From Methanosarcina barkeri MS (GTDB taxonomy: Archaea > Halobacteriota > Methanosarcinia > Methanosarcinales > Methanosarcinaceae): 64,000 nt of DNA. The position numbers and the translations under genes were made by a program. Under the pieces are notes generated by a model. That model was given only the letters and a program-made list of their open reading frames with translations. It was not told the DNA's origin and did no database searches. Shown in pieces: positions 19,834-31,700 of the stretch (its first letter is position 1; every line of letters begins with the position of its first letter). The stretch spans positions 186,001-250,000 of the forward strand of contig NZ_CP009528.1 in assembly GCF_000970025.1 (NCBI RefSeq), read 5' to 3'.

Positions 19834-20147
19834 ACCTGAAGCATTGGTTAATAAACTATTAAAATATAAGTAGTAAATTATTAAAACATAGTTAAGCAAG
19901 TGGAAGTAAGCAGGGCACTGGAGAGCAGAACCCTATACGAAATTGGCCAGAATATTGAGTTAATTCGGATACTGAGTTAGTCAGGATAGCTAGTTGGTCA
20001 GAAATGCTAGTTGGTCAGAAATGCTAGTTGGTCAGAAATCAACAGTCAAGTGCAGGACCAAAATCATAATTTCCTGAATACCGCATTAAGGGCATTTTCA
20101 CTGTGTTTTAACTATCAAAAGTAAAGGCTATACAATCAACTCTGTTT
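19834..20147. other. Intergenic region containing a three-unit 17-bp repeat
   Basis: 314 bases without a gene. Inside lie three perfect 17-bp copies (19989, 20006, 20023) of GCTAGTTGGTCAGAAAT. The repeat is more than 100 bp downstream of the debranching-enzyme stop, so it is not anchored on a stop codon. Confidence 0.75.
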
Positions 20148-22127
<1,980 letters not shown>

Positions 22128-22663
22128 GTATACTTAATTTGAGTCGAGTTATTAAATAGCTGTGTGTTTGAAAAAAAGCAATGCGTTGCTGTAAACGATT
22201 AATTCATTTTTATGTACTTGTTCATATACTTGTGAATTCTGTATTTTTTACTTCTATATCTAATTTCTAAAGAGTTTCTTATTAAGGGCTTGCGATCTTG
22301 AGACATAAGAATTCCTTTTTTATTTTTCCCGAGGGTTTTTTTGCAATAATCTGGACTTGAACTCTTTTGCTCAGTAAGATATTCTCAAAGCTCTGATTCC
22401 GGATGAAACAGGGGATGCCGTATGACAAATTATTTTGACTCATAACCTTGACCCATAACCTTGACCCATAACCTTGACCCATAACCTTGACCCATAACCT
22501 TGACCCATAACCTTGACTCAAATCTCACGTACATTTTTTATAGAAAATATTATAAATTTTAAACTATATAATTAACATACAACAGGCAATGGAAAGCCTG
22601 AACTCTTTGATACTTATCTTTAATACTTATTTCCTGAATTTTTCAAAAATGAGTGGTGGGTCT
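22128..22663. other. Divergent intergenic region of the glycogen genes
   Basis: It carries both promoters and, at 22438-22516, six copies of a 13-bp tandem repeat (CATAACCTTGACC). AT-rich TATA-like runs near 22545-22570 (TATTATAAATTTTAAACTATAT) probably drive the rightward glycosyltransferase. The 79-codon minus-strand ORF over the repeat is discarded. Confidence 0.6.
22438..22516. repeat. Six-copy 13-bp tandem repeat
   Basis: Perfect or near-perfect copies of CATAACCTTGACC lie between two divergently transcribed genes, about 50 bp upstream of the probable TATA region of the glycosyltransferase. Confidence 0.85.
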
Positions 22664-23845
22664 ATGAAAAAGATTAGAATCGGAATGTTTTCCTGGGAAA
22701 GTTTGTACTCAATACGTATAGGAGGAATTTCTCCCCATGTATCCGAACTCTCCGAAGCTCTTGCAGCAGAGGGACATGAGGTCCATCTCTTTACGCGAGG
22801 TCATGAAGACAATGATGAAATAATCAACGGTGTCCATTATCACAGAGTTGCCTGTGATCAAAATGGGGGAATAGTGGAACAGATGGATCGGATGTGTGAT
22901 GCTATGTACTACCGGTTCCTGGACGTAAGAGAAAGAGCAGGTGAGTTTGATATTCTGCACGGGCACGACTGGCATCCGGTAAATGTTCTCTGCAGGATAA
23001 AAGCTCAGTTTGGGCTACCCTTTGTGTTGACCTTCCACAGTACCGAATGGGGGCGTAACGGAAACAGTTACGGAGGCTGGTGGGAGGCAAATGAAATATC
23101 TCATAGAGAGTGGCTTGGAGGGTATGAATCCTCTGACGTGATTGTGACCTCGCCAATATTGAAGGAAGAAATTAAGCAAATTTACAAAATTCCCGATTAT
23201 AAAATCTGGAAAATTCCTAACGGCATAAACGTGGGAAAGATAAAAAGAAATATTGACCCTGGAGACGTGAAAAAGCACTATGGTATTAACCCATTCCTTC
23301 CAGTTGTGCTTTTCACGGGAAGGATGGCATATCAGAAAGGTCCTGACCTGCTAGTCGAAGCTGCGGCAAGAGTCCTGAAAAAAAGGGATGCCCGATTTGT
23401 ACTTATCGGAGATGGGGGAATGCGCCCTCATTGTGAATACCAGGCCCAGAAACTTGGCATCGGGAACTCGTGCAATTTCCTTGGGTATGCCCCGGATAAC
23501 ACTGTAATAGACTGGTTTAACGCCTGTGACCTTGTATGCGTGCCCAGCCGGAACGAGCCCTTCGGAATCGTTGTTCTTGAAGCCTGGGATGCAAAAAAAC
23601 CGGTAGTTGCAAGCGATGCAGTCGCTCTTGTGGAGAACTTCAAGACAGGTGTTGTTGCTTATAAAGAGCCTTCTTCTATTGCCTGGGGACTCAACTACGT
23701 CCTTGAAGGGCTTGGCCACAACCGAATGGGGAAAAAAGGGCATGATGTTCTCAAAAAGAAATATAACTGGAAAAGAATAGCTGAAAAGACCCTTGAAGTA
23801 TATGAAAAAGTGATTGAAAACGGGCCTTATCATAAAAGTATGTGA
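22664..23845 (+). CDS. GT4 glycosyltransferase, probable archaeal glycogen synthase
   Basis: The product has 393 residues from ATG 22664. The frame is open to 22589, but GGTGGGTCT directly precedes 22664 and the conserved protein starts MKKIRIGMFSWESL. It has two Rossmann-like halves: the N-terminal acceptor half with GGISPHVSELSEALAAEGHE and LHGHDWHPVNVLCR, and the C-terminal nucleotide-sugar half with VLFTGRMAYQKGPDLLVEAA, VLIGDGGM and the E-x7-E retaining motif in PSRNEPFGIVVLEAWDAKKP. This is the form that acts as glycogen/starch synthase in many archaea. Other sugar acceptors are possible. It lies divergent to the debranching enzyme. Confidence 0.88.
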   Translation: MKKIRIGMFSWESLYSIRIGGISPHVSELSEALAAEGHEVHLFTRGHEDNDEIINGVHYHRVACDQNGGIVEQMDRMCDAMYYRFLDVRERAGEFDILHGHDWHPVNVLCRIKAQFGLPFVLTFHSTEWGRNGNSYGGWWEANEISHREWLGGYESSDVIVTSPILKEEIKQIYKIPDYKIWKIPNGINVGKIKRNIDPGDVKKHYGINPFLPVVLFTGRMAYQKGPDLLVEAAARVLKKRDARFVLIGDGGMRPHCEYQAQKLGIGNSCNFLGYAPDNTVIDWFNACDLVCVPSRNEPFGIVVLEAWDAKKPVVASDAVALVENFKTGVVAYKEPSSIAWGLNYVLEGLGHNRMGKKGHDVLKKKYNWKRIAEKTLEVYEKVIENGPYHKSM

Positions 23846-24065
23846 GAAAAGCAAAAGAAACTCGACCGAATAAAATTTCACCTAAAAGAATAAACAACTT
23901 ATAGCTACTGAATAAACAGTTCCATAAAAATGCTATTCTGGTTCTGTAAAATCTTCGGGAAATTATAATTTACTCCAGCCAAATTGAACCTATATAGCTG
24001 TTCAGCCTCCGAAGATTTTACAAGTCCCTGTTATATTCATGCATTTAATTGCTGCAACAAAAAAT

Positions 24066-24075
24066 ACTTTATATC
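24066..24075 (+). promoter_or_regulatory. TATA-like promoter element of moaB
   Basis: CTTTATATCT lies about 48-57 nt before the ATG at 24123, giving a predicted start of transcription near 24095 and a short leader. AGGTGG at 24112-24117 is the ribosome-binding site. Confidence 0.45.
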
Positions 24076-24122
24076 TCCTTGATCAGTTGCATTGTTTAGC
24101 CTCGTGGCTATAGGTGGTTTTC

Positions 24123-24662
24123 ATGAAAGAATCTACACCGGAAATTCACAAAAAAGAAGCAAAAAAATTCTTTTCTTTTGCCTTAATCACAATTTCGACC
24201 TCAAGATATGAAAAATACGGAAATCCCGCCTCACCTGAAGATGCCGATGACATTTCAGGCAAAAATATGAAGGATCTTCTCGAAGCGGCCGGCCATAAAA
24301 TTTCTTTTTACAGGCTGGTTTCCGACGAAAAAACCTCAATTACAGATGCAGTTTTTGCTGCTCTTGACAGCCCCGCAGATATTATTATTACTAGCGGAGG
24401 CACAGGGCTTGCACCAAAAGACATTACAATTGAGTCTGTTACCCCTCTTTTTGAAAAAGAGATCTCAGGTTTCGGGGAACTTTTCAGGTATAAAAGCATT
24501 GAAGACATAGGAACGTCGGTAATCCTTACCAGGGCTGTAGCAGGCGTAATTAAAGGAAAAGCAGTGTTTTGCCTACCGGGGTCGCCTAATGCTGTGAAAT
24601 TGGCAATTTCTGAGATTATAATTCCTGAAGCCGGGCATATTGTCAGGCATGTGAGGGAATAA
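24123..24662 (+). CDS. moaB: Molybdenum cofactor biosynthesis protein MoaB/MogA
   Basis: This is a 179-residue MoCF-domain protein of the MoaB/MogA group, which adenylates molybdopterin before metal insertion (molybdenum or tungsten, needed for formylmethanofuran dehydrogenase in methanogens). The signature IIITSGGTGLAPKDITIESV and the later VFCLPGSPNAVKLAISEIII form the pterin-binding pocket. A GTG at 24114 is in frame, but it overlaps the AGGTGG ribosome-binding site, so ATG 24123 is preferred. It appears to be a single-gene transcript with its own TATA element. The N-terminus is about 20 residues longer than the minimal domain. Confidence 0.92.
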   Translation: MKESTPEIHKKEAKKFFSFALITISTSRYEKYGNPASPEDADDISGKNMKDLLEAAGHKISFYRLVSDEKTSITDAVFAALDSPADIIITSGGTGLAPKDITIESVTPLFEKEISGFGELFRYKSIEDIGTSVILTRAVAGVIKGKAVFCLPGSPNAVKLAISEIIIPEAGHIVRHVRE

Positions 24663-24696
24663 ACTTTTACATGTTTTAGTAAATTCGCTTCTTATA

Positions 24697-24825
24697 GAGC
24701 CTATCCCAAAAGCCACTTTACTCTTAATCGTGGGAATTCTCAGAATTGTTTTCATGATCATGAGCTTGATTGAGTATTCAAAATACAAGGCCTAAGAAGC
24801 AAATTTCAAGTTTTGGGATAAACTC
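24697..24825. mobile_element. 129-bp MITE-like element with 15-bp inverted ends
   Basis: GAGCCTATCCCAAAA (24697-24711) matches the reverse complement of TTTTGGGATAAACTC (24811-24825) in 13 of 15 bases. A second inverted pair, GCTTCTTA (24688-24695) and TAAGAAGC (24793-24800), lies around and inside it. It has no coding capacity. Ends of this kind resemble IS5-group termini, which is an inference from memory of such elements. Confidence 0.5.
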
Positions 24826-24922
24826 ATAAAATAGATAGTTTGAAGAAGAATACTCCTATATTCAGCAGCAAGAACACTTCAATATGTAAATATTCTTGTA
24901 TATCCTTAAATACAGCTTTTTT

Positions 24923-25190
24923 GGGTTCTTCCGACCTTCCGCAAATGTCTTGAAGAAAATAACATTTTTCCTGTTATCGTTTTTGGGCATTTGCTCAAAT
25001 TTGCAATTATTATCTCAACTGAAGCTTCCGGAATTATAGAGGTTAGAAGCTTTCAATGAGGGCACAAAATTGAAATGTGTAAAATATTTCAAAAACACAT
25101 GCTTGAATAAGCAGGGAAATTTTCAGAAAAAACGATAGCAAGAAAAATTGTGAAAATTGAATGGACATCTGCGGAAAGGCAGGTTCTTCG
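24923..25190. mobile_element. Inverted-repeat element of about 268 bp
   Basis: The stretch 24923-24985 (containing CCGACCTTCCGCAAATGTC) and the stretch 25124-25190 (containing GGACATCTGCGGAAAGGC) are imperfect inverted repeats over about 60 bp, enclosing about 140 bp of non-coding DNA. The right arm (25124-25177) recurs as a direct copy of the same length at 31568-31621, showing that this is a dispersed element and not a local hairpin. It merges with the 102-bp MITE at its right end. Confidence 0.5.
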
Positions 25191-25283
25191 TTGTTTTGTG
25201 TGGATATCCTCATAATGTCCTCATAAAAACCAATGTGGTCTTGAATTGAAAATCATCTTACCCATAGAGAATGGCGGAGAGCC
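25182..25283 (+). mobile_element. 102-bp MITE, copy 1
   Basis: GGTTCTTCG at one end and the inverted CGGAGAGCC at the other bound a 102-bp non-coding unit. The same unit, in reverse orientation and equal in length, lies at 31701-31802. The internal sequences agree through ATCCTCATAATGTCCT and beyond, with scattered mismatches. Confidence 0.75.
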
Positions 25284-25373
25284 CTATTTTGTAATTTTGT
25301 CAATGTTCTTATCAGCAAAGAGATGTTGTTTAAAGTGGCTTTTAGGTGTAATTTCAGGTAAAATAATCAATGA

Positions 25374-28300
25374 TTAACTGGTTGAGGCATTAGTCATTAA
25401 AATCTTGAATATTTTATTTTCAATCATCTCAATATATGGGCAATCAGGACCAAATTTGTTCTCAAGTATTTCAAGGGAACGTTCCAATAAAGGTAAAGCT
25501 TTTTCGTGCTCTCCTCTCTGATAATAGAATTCTGCTAGATTGTTTAGAGTCATTGAAACGGTTAGGTTTTGTATATCCAAAATCTCATAAATTTCAAGTG
25601 CCTTTTGATAAAGGGGAAGTTCTTTTTCGTACTCCCCTCTCTGATAATAGAGTTCTGCGAGATTGTTTAGGGTTGCTGCAACATCTAAGTTTTGCATACC
25701 CAAAACCTCATAAATTTCAAGTGCTTTTTGATAAAGTGGTAGTGCTTTTTCGTCTTCTCCTCTCTGAAAATAGAGTGCTGCTAGATCGTTTAGGGTTATT
25801 GCAACATCTGAGTTTTGTGTACCCAAAGTTTTTTCCCTAATTTCAAGTGCCCTTTTATAAAGTGGTAGTGCTTTTTTGTACTCTGCCATCTTATGATAGA
25901 TTACTGCTAGATTGTATAGAATTATTGCAACATCTAAGTTTTGTATACCTAAAACCTCATAAATTTCAAGTGCTTTTTGATAAAGTGGTAGTGCTTTTTC
26001 GTGCTCTCCCACATTACGATAGAGTGTTGCTAGGAGGTGTAGGATTATTGCAACATCTACGTTTTGTATACCCAAAACCTCATAAATTTCAAGTGATTTT
26101 TGTAAAAGTGGTAATGCTTTTTCGCGCTCTCCTATCTGAATATAGAGTGTTGCTAGAACGTTTAGGGTTATTGCAACATCTGAATTTTGTGTACCCAAAA
26201 CATTTTCCCTAATTTCAAGTGCTCTTTTATAAAGTGGTAGTGCTTTTTTGTACTCTGTCATCGTATGATAGATTACTGCTAGATTGTATAGAATTATTGC
26301 AACATCTGGATGCTGTGTACCCAGCACCAATTCACTGATTTCTAAGCTTCTTTTATAAAATAAAAGCGCTTTTTCATACTCTCCTATCTCAGAATAAAGT
26401 ACTGCTAGCTCGTTTAGGGTCGCTGCAACATTTGGGTGCTGTGGGCCCAGCACTTTTTCCATAATTTCAAGTGATCTATTATAAAGTGAGAGCGCTTTTT
26501 CGTACTCTCCTACATTACGATAGAGTCCTGCGAGATTGTTTAGGGTCGCTGCAACATCTGGGTGCTGTGGACCCAGCACTTTTTCATTAATGTCAAGTGA
26601 TCTTTGATAAAAATGCATAGCTTTTTCGCAATCTTCAATCTCACGATAGAGTGTTGCAAGATTGTTTAGGGTTATTGCAACATCTGAGTTTTGTGTACCC
26701 AAAGTTTTTTCCCTAATTTCAAGTGCCCTTTTATAAAGTGGTAGTGCTTTTTCGTACTTTTTCATATTAGAGTAAAGTGTTGCAAAATCGTTTAGTGTTG
26801 TTGCAACATCTGGGTGCTGTGGGCCCAGCGATTTTTCCTTAATTTCAAGTACCATTTGATAAAGAAATCGTGCTTTTTCGTATTCTGCCACCTTAGAATA
26901 AACTACTGCTAGATTGTTTAGTATTGTTGTAGCAAATGGGTGCTGTGGGCCCAGCACTTTTTCCATAATTTCAAGTGATCTATTATAAAGTGATAGTGCC
27001 TTTTCGTATTTTCCCATATTACAGTAGGATGATGCGAGATTGTTTCTGGTTATTAAAACAGATTTGTGTCCCGGTTCGAGTTCGGTTTCGAGAATTTGAA
27101 GCATTTCTTCATATATTGGAGTAGTTAATTGCCAGAACGCTGCTCTGTCGAAGGGACCTGATACAGAAATAAACCATTCACATAATTCTTCTGCTTCAAG
27201 TGCTTCTTTTGCATGATAGAAGGCTTCGGTTAGGGCGTTTTCGTGTTCTGGGGTTATTTCTTTGATATCTATATTTTCTAGCTTTTTGCTGTAAAAATCA
27301 AGTAGATACTTATGGATATTCTTTCGATCTGTGGGATCATGGAATTCCTTAAGGCTTTTTCTCATCAACTGGTGAACAGAGCATTTTCCATCAGTATCTT
27401 TTTTGATAAAGGAAAACTTAATCAGTTCTGAAAATGCGCCAGCAGGATATCCTGAATCAAACTTTCTCATTAATATTTCGAAAAGGGCTCTGTCCCAGGA
27501 ATTGGGTACTGAAAGCACTTTGAGAGCTCGAATTTCGTTATCATTCAGATATTTCACGAATGTGTTGAATATCTCTTTCTGCGTCTTTCCAAAGTCCTCA
27601 GAGACTGGCTGTCTTTTCTTGCTAATCTTTTCATAGGTATCAACAGACAGATTAAGGTAGTATGGAACCCCTTCACTGGCTTTGATAATTACATTCTGAA
27701 TGTCCTTATTTTCAATACCACAATCTTCTAAAAATTCTTGACAATAACTCTCTGGAAGTTCATCTACTGGATGTTGTTCCAGATACATTTTCCAGTCTTC
27801 ATCACATTCGGGAACCCATAACAATTCATTTCTTCCACAGATTACCCATGAAACTCCTTTCATGTTTGGAATCAGGTTTTCCCTTATCCATTCATCTTTT
27901 TCATGAAAACCGCCTTTATTCCTCAGGCCATCCCAGAGAGCTTCGTAAGTGTCAATAAAGATGTAAGCTTTTGAATTCATACAAGCTTTTGAATTCATAC
28001 CTAAATAACTTGTAAAATCTGCAGCAAAAAAGCCAGGCAATAATTTCTCTATTTCAGAGGCTTCCATAGCAACAATTTTATTGATGTCTATAGCTTGTTC
28101 CTTGAAAAATCTTTTAATGTTCTCGGGAGCATTATTTATAATATCCCAGATCGATCTTGCAGGTCCAAATTCATTAAGGACGTCTATTATTTTACTGACA
28201 AATTTTCCTTCTTTAATCACAGGATAGTTCTCTTCTAGCAGAGGAATTTCAGGGTGGAGTTTTTTCCAGTATATAGCATGAGCAATATTGAAAAGGTAAA

Positions 28301-28604
28301 ACTTAGCTTTGTATTTTTCCTGAATCTTGTTTCTCAGGGCGATTAAAAAAGTTCCGACTTCTCTATAAGTTTTTGTGTTCAGATCAATAGCTGCCCAGAG
28401 TATTTCGGGATACTCATCATCCAGTATCTTTTGCAATTCTTTCTGCAGCTTGCTTTTCCCGATTCCGGCAATTCCATGATAAAATAGTACGTTGTATTCT
28501 AAATTTCCCGAATTCTGGATGTTTTCTCTGAAAGTCTGAATGCAGACTTCCCTATCAACAAATACTCTATCTTTTCCAAAGTATGTTGTAGGACCGATTG
28601 GCAT
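25374..28604 (-). CDS. STAND-type NTPase with 13 TPR (kinesin-light-chain-like) repeats
   Basis: The product has 1076 residues from ATG 28604. A GTG 12 nt upstream lies over the GGAG ribosome-binding site. N-terminal NTPase: Walker A GIAGIGKS (residues 44-51), Walker B AYIFIDTYEALWDG near 217-230, and the sensor-like strand GVSWVICGRNELLW. A winged-helix-like segment follows (about 330-440, ending VHQLMRKSLKEF). From about residue 510, 13 tetratricopeptide units of about 42 residues (LGPQHPDVAATLNNLAGLYR, then GEYEKALSLYNRSLEI) run to the end. Such proteins act as signal-sensing ATPase switches; in bacteria and archaea some are antiviral (Avs-type). No effector nuclease or TIR domain is seen here, so the output is unknown. 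It is a paralogue of the gene upstream. Confidence 0.88.
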   Translation of the reverse strand: MPIGPTTYFGKDRVFVDREVCIQTFRENIQNSGNLEYNVLFYHGIAGIGKSKLQKELQKILDDEYPEILWAAIDLNTKTYREVGTFLIALRNKIQEKYKAKFYLFNIAHAIYWKKLHPEIPLLEENYPVIKEGKFVSKIIDVLNEFGPARSIWDIINNAPENIKRFFKEQAIDINKIVAMEASEIEKLLPGFFAADFTSYLGMNSKACMNSKAYIFIDTYEALWDGLRNKGGFHEKDEWIRENLIPNMKGVSWVICGRNELLWVPECDEDWKMYLEQHPVDELPESYCQEFLEDCGIENKDIQNVIIKASEGVPYYLNLSVDTYEKISKKRQPVSEDFGKTQKEIFNTFVKYLNDNEIRALKVLSVPNSWDRALFEILMRKFDSGYPAGAFSELIKFSFIKKDTDGKCSVHQLMRKSLKEFHDPTDRKNIHKYLLDFYSKKLENIDIKEITPEHENALTEAFYHAKEALEAEELCEWFISVSGPFDRAAFWQLTTPIYEEMLQILETELEPGHKSVLITRNNLASSYCNMGKYEKALSLYNRSLEIMEKVLGPQHPFATTILNNLAVVYSKVAEYEKARFLYQMVLEIKEKSLGPQHPDVATTLNDFATLYSNMKKYEKALPLYKRALEIREKTLGTQNSDVAITLNNLATLYREIEDCEKAMHFYQRSLDINEKVLGPQHPDVAATLNNLAGLYRNVGEYEKALSLYNRSLEIMEKVLGPQHPNVAATLNELAVLYSEIGEYEKALLFYKRSLEISELVLGTQHPDVAIILYNLAVIYHTMTEYKKALPLYKRALEIRENVLGTQNSDVAITLNVLATLYIQIGEREKALPLLQKSLEIYEVLGIQNVDVAIILHLLATLYRNVGEHEKALPLYQKALEIYEVLGIQNLDVAIILYNLAVIYHKMAEYKKALPLYKRALEIREKTLGTQNSDVAITLNDLAALYFQRGEDEKALPLYQKALEIYEVLGMQNLDVAATLNNLAELYYQRGEYEKELPLYQKALEIYEILDIQNLTVSMTLNNLAEFYYQRGEHEKALPLLERSLEILENKFGPDCPYIEMIENKIFKILMTNASTS

Positions 28605-28770
28605 GTATATCTCCACAGGCCAGTTTTCCGATCAACTAAGCTTCCGACCTATTGAAGTATTATTCAAGTCGTCCTATATTACAGTACTGAAATCTTTCAA
28701 TTAACTTCAAAAATCAGACAAATGAAGCTCATCAATAAAAGATCTTGAGACGGCTCAAAATTAGAGAATT

Positions 28771-31431
28771 TTATTCTTGGTATAAGTAAATTATACCATA
28801 AAATGAGTAATATTGACTCCACTTATTTACTAAGTTTCCAGAAGCCAATATCAGATTACTCATCAATTGTAAGAAATAAGGATAATTGAGTCCGAGTCTC
28901 GTACTATCGATGATATCCACAGCCCGTTCGAATAGAGGTAAGGCTTCCTCATATTTCCCTATATTCGTATAAAATATCGCTAAGTTATTCAATGTTACAG
29001 CAACATCTGGATGCTCTGGTCCTAAAGAATCCTCTAATATTTTGAGTGCTCTTTGATAATATGGAAGAGATTTTTCATAGTGTCTTGCATTATTATAGAG
29101 TAATCCGATATTGTTTAAGGTTGTTGCAACATTTGGATGTTGTGAACCCAGCACTTTCTCACGAATATCAAGTGCTCTTTGATAATGTTGAAGTGATCTT
29201 TCGTAATTCTCCATACTTGCATAGAGCCCACCGATATTGTTTAAGGTTGTTGCAAAATATGGATGTTGTGAACCTTGTGATTTCTCAATTATTTCAAGTG
29301 TTCTTTGATAAAGTTGCAGTGATTTTTCGTACTCTCCCATATAATGATAAAGGCCTGCAAGATTGTTTAGTGTTGTTGCAATATCTGGATGTTGTGGGCC
29401 CAACACTTTTTCATTGATATCAAGTGCCCTTTGATAAAGTGGAAGTGCTTTGTCGTAACACCCCATTTGAGAATAGAGTAACGCGAGATTGTCTAGTACT
29501 GTTGCAACGTATTGGTGTTGTGGACCCATTACTTCTTCGACTATTTCAAGTGTTCTTTGATAAAGTGAAAGTGCTTTATCATAATGTCCCATTTCAAAGT
29601 AGAGTAATGCGAGATCATTTAGTGCCATTGCAACTTCTGGGTGTTGCGGACTAAGCATTAGTTCATAAATATCAAATATCTTTTGATAAAGTGGAAACGC
29701 TTTATCATAACGTCCCATCATTCGATAAAGTTCGGCGAGACCATTTAGTGTTGATGCAATATCTGGGTTTTGCGGGTCCAGAATCTTTTCACGAATGGCA
29801 AGTGCCATTTGAAAAAGAGGGAGTGCTTTTTCGTATTCTCCCGTACTTTTATAGAGTAACGCGAGATTGTTTAGCGTTGTTGCAACGTCAGGATGTTGCG
29901 GACCGAGTTCTGATTCAAGAATTCGCAGTATTTCTTCATACATAGGGGTAATTAATTGCCAAAATGCTGCTCTATAGAACGGATCAGATACAGAAATAAA
30001 CCATTCGCATAATTTTTCTGCTTCAAGTGATTCTTTTGCATGGTAGAAGGCTTCAGTCAATGCATTTTCGTTCTCTTGGGTTATTGCTTTAATATCAAGA
30101 TCTTTTAGTTGATTGCTGTAGAAGTCAAGCATGAAATTATGGACTTCTTTTTTCAAATCTGGATCTTGGTAATCCTGCAAGCTTTTTCTCATAAGCTGGT
30201 GCATGGAACATTTTCCTTCCTCATCAACGTCCATGAAAGAGAATCTATGCAATTCTGAAAAACTGGTTGCAGGATATCCAGTATTAAATTTCTCGATTAG
30301 GGTTTTGAATAATTCACGGTTCCAGTATCTTGGAACCGATAAGACTTTTAGTGTCTCTTTTTCTTCCCTGTCAAGATATTTGACAAACCTACAGAAAATA
30401 CCTTCTGGAACCTTTGCAAAGTTTCCCGGTGTGGGCTGCTCTTTTTGCTTTATTTTTCTGTAGATATCGATGGAGAGTTCAAGGTAGTAGGGTACGCCTT
30501 CACTGCTTTCAATGAGTATATTCTGGATATCCTTTTCAATGATTCCGCACTGTTTTAACAGATCGAGAGCATCTTTTTCTGGAAGTTTTCCAATTTTACG
30601 CTGGTCAAGGTAATTTTTCCAGTCCTCATCCACTTCTTCCCAACGAAGGGATTCTTTTCCACAGATTACCCACAGACAAGATTTTTGTATGTTTTCAATA
30701 AGTTTTCTGAACCATTCGTCCCTAGAATTAAAACTTCCTTTGTCTCTTTCTTTTTCCCAGAGAGCTTCGTAGGTGTCTATGAAAATGACTGCGGATTCTG
30801 AAGTGTTCTGCAGGTGATCCGCAAGGTCATGGGCCAAGTAAACAGGTAACCGTTCGTATATCTCTGTAGGTTCAAGATCCGGAAGTTTTGAAATATCTTC
30901 TTTGCGTTTCAGAGCCCATTTTTGGTAACGTTCAGGTAAACTTTTGGCAAGGTTATACACGTTTGGTATCAGGTTTACAGGAACAAATTCGTCGCAGATG
31001 TCCAGAACATCGCGAACAATGCTGTCTTCGGAGTAATTTTCTTTTACTAGGGGATTATGAGGGTTGATTTTTTTTAAGTAGGTGGCAAGGGCAATGTCAA
31101 AAGAGTTGAATTTGATGCCGTATTTCTGGTGCAACTGGCTGGAAAGAATTTCGAAGAACTTATAAGGCTGCCTGTATTGTTCGGTAGCGAAGTCTATTGA
31201 AGTCCATATAACTCTTGTGTGCTGGTTCGATTTGTTGTGTTTTTCGAGCAAAGTTGGAAGTTTCTTTCTAAGACTGGTTTTTCCAATTCCGGCAACGCCA
31301 TAATATACCAGGATACTGTAGTTTTTTTGGTCGATGTTCCGGAAGGCGTTTTCAAAAGCTTCGATGAACTCTTTCCTGTCAACGAATGGACATTCTACTT
31401 TTTCATCAAAATCTGTAGGACAAACTGACAC
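28771..31431 (-). CDS. STAND-type NTPase with 8 TPR repeats (paralogue)
   Basis: This is an 886-residue paralogue of the downstream gene with the same plan: Walker A GVAGIGKT (residues 46-53), Walker B AVIFIDTYEALWEKE, CLWVICGKESLRWEE, a winged-helix segment ending MHQLMRKSLQDY, then eight 42-residue TPRs (LGPQHPDVATTLNNLALLYK type). The final segment (SNLILASGNLVNKWSQYYSF) differs from the paralogue. The start is GTG at 31431, fixed by GGAGG with a 6-nt spacer. The two genes differ mainly in the number of repeats (8 against 13), as expected when the TPR array grows or shrinks by recombination. They lie in tandem with a 166-bp gap. Confidence 0.88.
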   Translation of the reverse strand: MSVCPTDFDEKVECPFVDRKEFIEAFENAFRNIDQKNYSILVYYGVAGIGKTSLRKKLPTLLEKHNKSNQHTRVIWTSIDFATEQYRQPYKFFEILSSQLHQKYGIKFNSFDIALATYLKKINPHNPLVKENYSEDSIVRDVLDICDEFVPVNLIPNVYNLAKSLPERYQKWALKRKEDISKLPDLEPTEIYERLPVYLAHDLADHLQNTSESAVIFIDTYEALWEKERDKGSFNSRDEWFRKLIENIQKSCLWVICGKESLRWEEVDEDWKNYLDQRKIGKLPEKDALDLLKQCGIIEKDIQNILIESSEGVPYYLELSIDIYRKIKQKEQPTPGNFAKVPEGIFCRFVKYLDREEKETLKVLSVPRYWNRELFKTLIEKFNTGYPATSFSELHRFSFMDVDEEGKCSMHQLMRKSLQDYQDPDLKKEVHNFMLDFYSNQLKDLDIKAITQENENALTEAFYHAKESLEAEKLCEWFISVSDPFYRAAFWQLITPMYEEILRILESELGPQHPDVATTLNNLALLYKSTGEYEKALPLFQMALAIREKILDPQNPDIASTLNGLAELYRMMGRYDKAFPLYQKIFDIYELMLSPQHPEVAMALNDLALLYFEMGHYDKALSLYQRTLEIVEEVMGPQHQYVATVLDNLALLYSQMGCYDKALPLYQRALDINEKVLGPQHPDIATTLNNLAGLYHYMGEYEKSLQLYQRTLEIIEKSQGSQHPYFATTLNNIGGLYASMENYERSLQHYQRALDIREKVLGSQHPNVATTLNNIGLLYNNARHYEKSLPYYQRALKILEDSLGPEHPDVAVTLNNLAIFYTNIGKYEEALPLFERAVDIIDSTRLGLNYPYFLQLMSNLILASGNLVNKWSQYYSFYGIIYLYQE

Positions 31432-31567
31432 TCAATTCCTCCGAAATTCAGTCCCTTATCAGCTTAAGTTTCCACTCTTTTGAACTATTATTCAACTTGT
31501 CATATATTACACTACTGAAATCTTTTAATTAATTTCAAAAATCCAATAAATGAAGCTCATCAACATT

Positions 31568-31621
31568 CAGAAAAAAAGATAGCAGAAATAATTATGGGAA
31601 TTGAAAGGACATCTGCGGAAA
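31568..31621 (+). repeat. Second copy of a 54-bp dispersed repeat
   Basis: From CAGAAAAAAAGATAGCA to GGACATCTGCGGAAA, this matches 25124-25177 in the same orientation, with a few mismatches. It is the arm of the inverted-repeat element near 24923-25190. Here no inverted partner is visible, so this is a fragment. Confidence 0.6.
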
Positions 31622-31700
31622 TCCAGGTGAAAACTTGAATTTATTCTTTAATATCCCTGAACTCGTAAAAAAGAAGATTTAGTCTGTAATTTTTAATATT

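Noticed and set aside
22282-22521. 79-codon minus-strand ORF with GYGSRLWVK repeats
   Set aside because: Its first half is the 13-bp tandem repeat translated, and there is no initiation signal.
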